From Volutella citrinella (taxonomy: Eukaryota > Ascomycota > Sordariomycetes > Hypocreales > Nectriaceae): a stretch of 64,000 nucleotides of DNA. The position numbers and the translations under genes are program-made. Positions within the stretch are counted from its first letter, which is position 1. Each line of letters opens with the position of its first letter. The notes under the pieces are model-generated. The model was given only the letters and a program-made list of their open reading frames with translations. It ran no database searches and had not been told where the DNA came from. Below are positions 58,061 to 64,000 of this stretch, one piece after another. Where the stretch lies: NCBI GenBank assembly GCA_034401135.1, contig JAWZSP010000004.1, forward strand, positions 1,240,001 through 1,304,000, written 5' to 3'.

Positions 58061-58672
58061 AGCATCCAAGGACCGGCTTCTCGTTCGCCTTCGATTCGAC
58101 GCCCCATCCCCCCATCACTGACCCAATGCGTTTCCACGATCCTGGGGATGGGGGGCGGGATGTGATGCCCACCAATCGGCGTGCCCTCGTCAGTTCGGCG
58201 TTCGATTCGTGTTTGCGGCGTGTTGTATGACTACGGATATGGCGTGTACGTGAGGATGTTACTTGGAGGGTGAAGAAAAGGGGGGTATGGCACACAGCTG
58301 TCTCGTCAAATAAAAAAACGAGGGTGTAGCATCAAACCAATTATTTTTGTACAATTACGAAGAGGATATAGAACTGGGCGGTCATGATTTGGCGCATTTT
58401 GCTCCAGGGAGCACAGTCTATCTCCTCTCGCCCAACGTGGCATAATCATCACTTCGTTTTGCGACCATGCTCTGAAGAAGAAGAAAATGGTACCATAAGT
58501 TATCTCTATCCAGATTCTCAGTGAATCGCAGCGCTCTTCTCTTTTCTTGCTTTTTCAGAGATCTCGTTCTCTTCCCACGATGCATACAGATAATCATAGT
58601 CCGTTGTCCAACGCCTAGCGCAAAACGTACATCTTCGCCATCTCCATTTCGCCTCTTCCTCCAATCCCATGT
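58061..58672. other. Convergent 3' region of TIM9 and NUP188
   Basis: About 610 bp between two stop codons. It contains AT-rich stretches near 58300-58360, likely polyadenylation signals. No gene is seen. Confidence 0.5.
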
Positions 58673-61600
58673 TCAAGATGCGCCATTGTCGCTCAACACA
58701 TCCCGAACCGCGTCTAGCTGCGCAACAGCCTTCTCTTCGAGCAAACTGTCGCATCCCCCAGCTGGGCCGACAGGCTTCATCCCCCGCCAGTCAATCTCCC
58801 GCTGGCCCAGGGGCATCAGACGCTCCTTCATCAACTTCTTGGTCGATAGCCAGAAATCGACGTTCTCTAGTAAACCAGCAGCATCCCACTCCACGGCCGG
58901 GATGTCCCGGTTATTGTTTACCCGAAGGGCCTCGATAATGCGGACCAATAGAGCAAGCGAATGCACTTCAGAGATGGCCAACAAAGTGAGGTAGTGGCCC
59001 GACGACTTCTCTGTCCGGCTTGCCCCTGGCGCCTCAAATCGGTCGACGCTCGACATCAAAAGATGAGGGAACTGATTCAACACATATGCAATCTCAGGAG
59101 CCACGGTAGCTCCCAGAGCTGTCAGCATGTTCAGCATCATGGGCAGGAGCCCCTTTGCCCAGATTCCGTAGCAACGCTGAGCAACCACGGCATCAGAATA
59201 TGGCGAGATATTCGACTTGAGCATAAACTTTGTCAGGTTGGCCGACAGGATGTTGCCCAGAACACCGTCACAGGCCATTTGCTCAGCAACCTGCGGCAGC
59301 GTTGATAGCTCCAGCAGGAACAAAATGCTCAGCTCACCATACACTGGGTCGCCTTGGTCCGCCAACTTGTCTGCCCATGAGTACAGAGACGTCGCGGCGT
59401 GCATTGCTTGATGTTCCGCCATAATATTGAGGACCTGGGTCTGCGACTGTTCCATATGAGGCAGGCTTAAGCAACCTTGGAGCACAGCTGTGAGGAGAGC
59501 CAGGTCTTCGGGCGCAACCGTTGCCTCCTTGTCGTGTATCAAACTGACTAGGAGGCGGAAACCCCGTCCCACGACTCGGTCCAAGATGTTGAGCACAGTC
59601 TGAATAACAGCCACCGTCGCATCCGAGCTTTCTTCGGACTTGGGTGTCGTCTTGCCGGTGAGGTGGTAAGCGCGCAAGGTCACAAAGAGTGATTTCAGCA
59701 GAGTTCGGTAGTATGAAATAGAACCAGGGCCAAAGGGCTCTTCGATGCCATTCATGGTACCAACCAGGGTGCTGAGTAGTTGGTTCACGTCCTTGACCGG
59801 AATAGAAGAGTGGACCAATCGCTGTATCAGCACAAGTGCCAGGTTCGCCCTGGCGTCCACCAACTTAAGAAATATGCTCTCGGGACCTGGCGTGTTCTGG
59901 TTGGCATTCAGGCATTGTTGCGCGACCTGCAGCATCTGCTTCGATATCGTATCACTGTCCGGGAGGCTGGTGCTGAGCTCCACTAGAAGAAACTCCCACG
60001 CGTGGTAAAGGGCCTATGTTTGTTAGCAATTGGCTCAGTATATCACGATTAAAGTAACGTACAATTTGAGCGTCGACCAGGGACAGGTTTGTATTGGCGA
60101 GCTCCATCTCCGTCTTGAATCCATTGTCCTTACGCCCATTCCAGCCCGGGTCGAATCTGAGCATTTCATCCGCACGCTCGAGGTTGTAGAAGTAGCTCTT
60201 ACCAAGCTCTCGTTGTTCAAGCAAAGTGCGCTTGAAGTGGTCGACAGTGCATCCCGCATACTTATTCGTGAAGTTTTTGGCGAAGTTGTTGTGTAGAGAC
60301 TTGTTGTAGCCCGCCACTTCGACGCCATCACGTAGGTAGTAGTCGAGATCGCCAACGAGATTTTTGGCCAGAGTGCTAGAATTTCCCAGGTGGCGTGAGT
60401 GATACAGCTGCATCGCAAATGTTTCTGCGATGTATGCAGCCACTCGCGCCTCGATGCTGGCCCGGACCGCATCAGCTTTAGCGGTAACATGCGATGGTTT
60501 GAGATCTCGAACATATGCTCGAAGCCCATCTAGATAATTTGTGTCCTTCTGAAGAGTGAAGACCGTCCACGGCCAGAAGTTCTGGGCTGAAGCAACAAAG
60601 TCAAGAATGACCAAGGCTTCGCTCGGCTCAACTTCTTTCAGCTGGCCCAACTTGGCCAGAGCTGTTGCAAATACCGAGTTTGAGGACATTTCAGTCTTCT
60701 TCTTGTCCTTTTTCATGGCTTCTCGAGGGGTTTGGCCAGTGAGAAGGCAATTAGACATCCACTGCTGCCTGTTTCGAAGAATCGCCGAGAAGAATCTCCA
60801 AGTTGTCTTAACGTCATCGGTCAAAACAAAGGGCTTCCCAAGAGTAGAGAGAAGCTGAAGGAATGACCTGGAGATCTGCGGCCCTAAATACCCCAACAAC
60901 GAGGGCGGTTCGCCGCTCACCTTGCCAGCATTCACCACCAACGATTGCAGGAGCCAGGTGGTCGGCTTTCGGAGGTAATCAGACACAGCGCAGAGCCTTG
61001 CTAGCAAAGTTGAGCTCTTGAATAGATAAGTCTCAATCATGCTTGACGACTTGTCCAGGTAGTTTGCCACTCGCAGAAGGGCCGTAGAGAACTCGAGGAC
61101 GGATTTCAGCTGGTCGTTGATCATTTGAGCACGCCTGGGATACAAAGTGCTGTCACCGACCCCAAATGCCGCGATGAATGAGGACAAAAGCGGTTGGAAT
61201 CTTAGTGATCCAGTGGTAGGCGATGTGAAACAGTCAATGACGTATGAAGCCGCCGGTCTGAGGCACGAGGTGAGGCTATCGGAGCTGGAGGAGTCACCCA
61301 TACTGTAACTGTACAGGATCACCTTGTGGAGAATAGGGACCACATCTCGCAGAATGGAGATGCGGCAAAGGTCAGACGAAAATCGCCAGGTGGATGTGTT
61401 CTCAAAAATATCGACAGCGGCCTGGACGATTGCGAAGCTGACGCTAGAGAGCACCTTATCGGCTGTGCCAAGCCAGGGGTTCACGTCTGACTTCTTTCTT
61501 GTCGGGGCCTGGTTGCCGGCTCGACGCTGGACAGCTGACGACATGGAGGTGTCGATGAGATGGGAGAACAAGCGAAGGCAGGATGACAGAAAGTCGAATC

Positions 61601-64000
61601 GCTCTTGGACCAGGTCGAGGCTTCCGATGATTTTCGACAGTTTTCCAGCCCGTGACTCTGAGTTCAGTAGCTCACAGCGTGCCAGATAGGACCACACTCG
61701 GCTGGGGTAGATGGGCAGGATAGCGTCCAAGAACTGGATGCATGAGTCAAGAACCGCAACAGTGGCCTGCTCACTCTCAGCGAGCTCAGCCTGCATGTAG
61801 TAGTCCATGGTCTCGCACACCACAGTCACCAAGTCTCTTCCTCCACCCACGTCAATGTGCTTTTTGGCCTCGAGCAGAATGTCACTGTCAGCCTGGACGA
61901 TTGCACCGCTGACACCATTCCTCTTGGCTTTCAGGTAGTCAACTCGGAGGATAGTCGCGAAGAGAGAGATGACTTCGGCAGTCTCCTCTGGTTGCAGCAT
62001 TCCCAGCTCGGAAAGATAGCCTTCCTTCATGAGGTTAATCTCGAGTCGACGACCAAGCAGCGAGATGGTAGAGTGCGGGTAATCCATCAGCACAACTCGC
62101 CCTGTGTCAGTGACGAATCGTCCAAACGTGCCCGCGGGTATTCGGTACGCATCATCTTCGATGCGTCTTCCCCTCCATGAAGGAGACAAGGAAATTAGGG
62201 AGACATCCTGGAGGAGACAGAACGTGTTCGTGTTCTCGTCTTCCTGAACGAGTTCGTAGTCCTGGAAGGATGGAGAGAGAGTAAAGGTCAGGGTGGGGGT
62301 TTTTCGGAGGAGATTAAGAATCATGTCGGATCGGTCGTCGTCAAAAACACTAGTCGCGCTGGCCAGTGTCCGGGCCATGGTGATAAAGGGCAGAAACTCG
62401 TAAGGGTATCGATCGAGTGCTTGTTGAAAGAAAAACTCCAGGGCATATTCGTCATGGAGCATGGAAGCAACGACGTCCAGCTTCTCAGACAGGTCCTCTC
62501 GGTCAGAGATGTCCCAATAGTCGCGACCAGCTGAGAGCACCGAAGACAGTGCACTGACAGGTTCCGACTGATAACCCACAAGTGGATACGAAACCTTGAG
62601 GATTTCCAAGAAGACGATTCGGATACGCGAGCTGAGTAGTGGCGTTACGCTTCCCTCGTCAGATGGGCCCAGAGCAACAGACATGTTTGATATCACATCA
62701 AAGACGCGGCCGTGTGCAGTGACTGCTGCAGCGAGCTGCTCTACAACGGCGAGGTCCTTGGAGTTGGTTGCATTCTCGAGGAATCCATCAAACCTGGATG
62801 ATTCAATTGAGAATATGCTCCCTGAAGAATTCCTCCTGGTTGTGGGTCGGCTGGCTTCTCGTGTTTCAAATGTCTCACGGGAAGTCTGTTGCTGCAGAGT
62901 ATCTCGAATCTCCGACCTGCTCTGGTAGGAAACGTTCATGCGGTGAAGTAGCAAAGTCCATGCGAAAATGACGGGAGCAGCACTCTCGCAGTCGAATTCT
63001 GCAGCATTCAAGATGCTCTTGTGGACCTGCTCGAGAACATCGGAGGAGAGCAAGTAAGTGTTGTAGGATGCATCCGCTTGCGTCGGGTCCTCTTCGCGTT
63101 CGGAGAGATATGTAAGTGACCGAGCAGGTTTCAGCAATATCAAAGACACTGCTGCAGAGAGAGTCTTCAGTGGCAGTACCAATGGAGCAATAGTCTCGTG
63201 GATCTAGATACTAAGTCAGTTTCGTTCACGGAACACCTTGGATGGAACTAACCGGCTGAACAGCATCGAAAAATCGGTAAATCTCCATGAGAGAAAACCA
63301 TTGACTAACGGTGCTGGAAGGGGCAAACTCGCTGCCGAAGCTATCCACAATTTGGAAAACCACAGAGAGCGAGTGAACTGCCTCTGTAAGCAAAGTCCTG
63401 ATCCATTCCAGTTCCACTTCATCATTGACCCATTTCTCGTCCGTTACGGATTTGATTCCGGCCTCGATGCGACTCATTGAATCGGTCAACACTTGCAAAT
63501 AGGCTGGGAGAAGAGGCCCGGCGGTGTCCCGTGACAGTTGCTTAAGTCCATATTGAGCAGCCAACTTATTGTTGCCCTTGACAAACGTAGGCAGTCGCCC
63601 AAAGACCTTTAAAGAGGTGACATAATCCGCAGTCATCATGAAATAGCGTCTCTCGGCAAGGTATGTGTCGAAAAGTCGGCGCTGTCGGGTTTCGGTCTTC
63701 TCAAACTGGGTCCAAATCTCCTCAGCATCGAGAGCCGCTCCGGCGCCGAGATCAGCCATCAATGCCGATCCCTGGCCGTTGGCGAGACCGGCCGCTTCCT
63801 GCAGATTTATCGCATCCTGGGCCGAAAGAGGGCCGGTCAAGTGGCGGGCTGGGCGGGACTGATACTCGATGACAACTGCGCGCAAGGCGGCCACGAGGTT
63901 GATTTTGGCATTTTTGCTTAGCCATTCCGCATCCTTCTTCATCAAGTCGATATTGAACTGGTTATCGGGGCTTGCGGGGACGTGAATCGGCGCAGTCTTT
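58673..64000 (-). CDS. NUP188: Nucleoporin NUP188 (5' end outside the window)
   Basis: Exons in the window: 64000..63253 (open to the edge), 63203..60063 and 60013..58673; introns of 49 bp each (donor GTTAGT; donor GTACGT with branch GCTAAC). About 1742 residues are present of an expected 1850 or so. The protein is an all-helical alpha-solenoid. Recognisable stretches include YFMMTADYVTSLKVFGRLPT, AAPVIFAWTLLLHRMNV, FLPFITMARTLASATSVF, NPWLGTADKVLSSVSFAIVQ and, across the last junction, VDAQIALYHAWEFLLVELS. NUP188 belongs to the inner-ring adaptor of the nuclear pore, paralogous to NUP192, and binds NIC96. The assignment to NUP188 rather than NUP192 rests on overall similarity and on the C-terminal segment; I am fairly sure. 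Confidence 0.88.

Noticed and set aside
1..64000. CRISPR arrays, operons, prophage or insertion sequences
   Set aside because: The window is eukaryotic with spliceosomal introns; no direct-repeat array or bacterial element is visible.
1..64000. A secondary-metabolite gene cluster around the LaeA-like methyltransferase
   Set aside because: Neighbours are SAS10 and COG1; no synthase, P450 or transporter gene lies nearby.

Overview
The window is nuclear DNA of a filamentous ascomycete, most likely a Sordariomycete (Hypocreales-like). Evidence: short GT-AG introns (mostly 43-156 bp) with CTAAC/CTGAC branch sites, long GC-rich intergenic stretches, small single-family genes with strongly fungal protein signatures (ATG1, COG1, SAS10/UTP3, RPA49, NUP188, TIM9, GPI10), a fungal NACHT/ankyrin NLR-like locus, and a TA-flanked inverted-repeat DNA element with an extremely AT-rich core. 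The species cannot be named from the sequence alone. Gene models below were spliced by hand by joining reading frames at GT-AG sites; each total length was checked for divisibility by three.

Left third (1-27 kb), gene-dense: 5' end of a CLC chloride channel (-, runs off the left edge), SAS10/UTP3 (+), a LaeA-like/TAM-type SAM methyltransferase with eight exons (+), COG1 (+), a broken NACHT-ankyrin NLR (-), a peroxisomal enoyl-CoA isomerase ending in HKL (-), RNA polymerase I subunit RPA49 (-), the 25-residue ribosomal protein eL41 (-), an FHA-domain protein kinase (+), an unrecognised protein with a Zn2Cys6-like cysteine array (-) and the autophagy kinase ATG1 (-).

Middle (27-38 kb): about 11 kb of GC-rich DNA without a convincing conserved gene, containing simple repeats and a few weak ORF candidates. 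At 37.9-44.6 kb come an NADP-dependent MDR-family reductase (-), the 484-bp inverted-repeat element with AT-rich core (40.2-40.7 kb), a secreted family-1 polysaccharide (pectate) lyase (+) and ornithine aminotransferase (-).

Right third (47-64 kb): GPI mannosyltransferase GPI10/PIG-B (+), a 934-residue RhoGAP protein (-), a 4.7 kb gene-free stretch, TIM9 (+) with an 8-nt first exon, and most of nucleoporin NUP188 (-, 5' end off the right edge).

The genes are not an operon or an obvious metabolic cluster; most are housekeeping genes for ribosome synthesis, Golgi/vacuole traffic, autophagy, mitochondrial import, the nuclear pore and cell-wall anchoring. The accessory content is the NLR-like pseudogene, the FHA kinase, the methyltransferase, the lyase and the transposon-like element. 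I found no wholly new biological system; the items worth a second look are the decayed NLR, the TIR element, the Zn2Cys6-like protein, the GC-AG intron and the split micro-exons.
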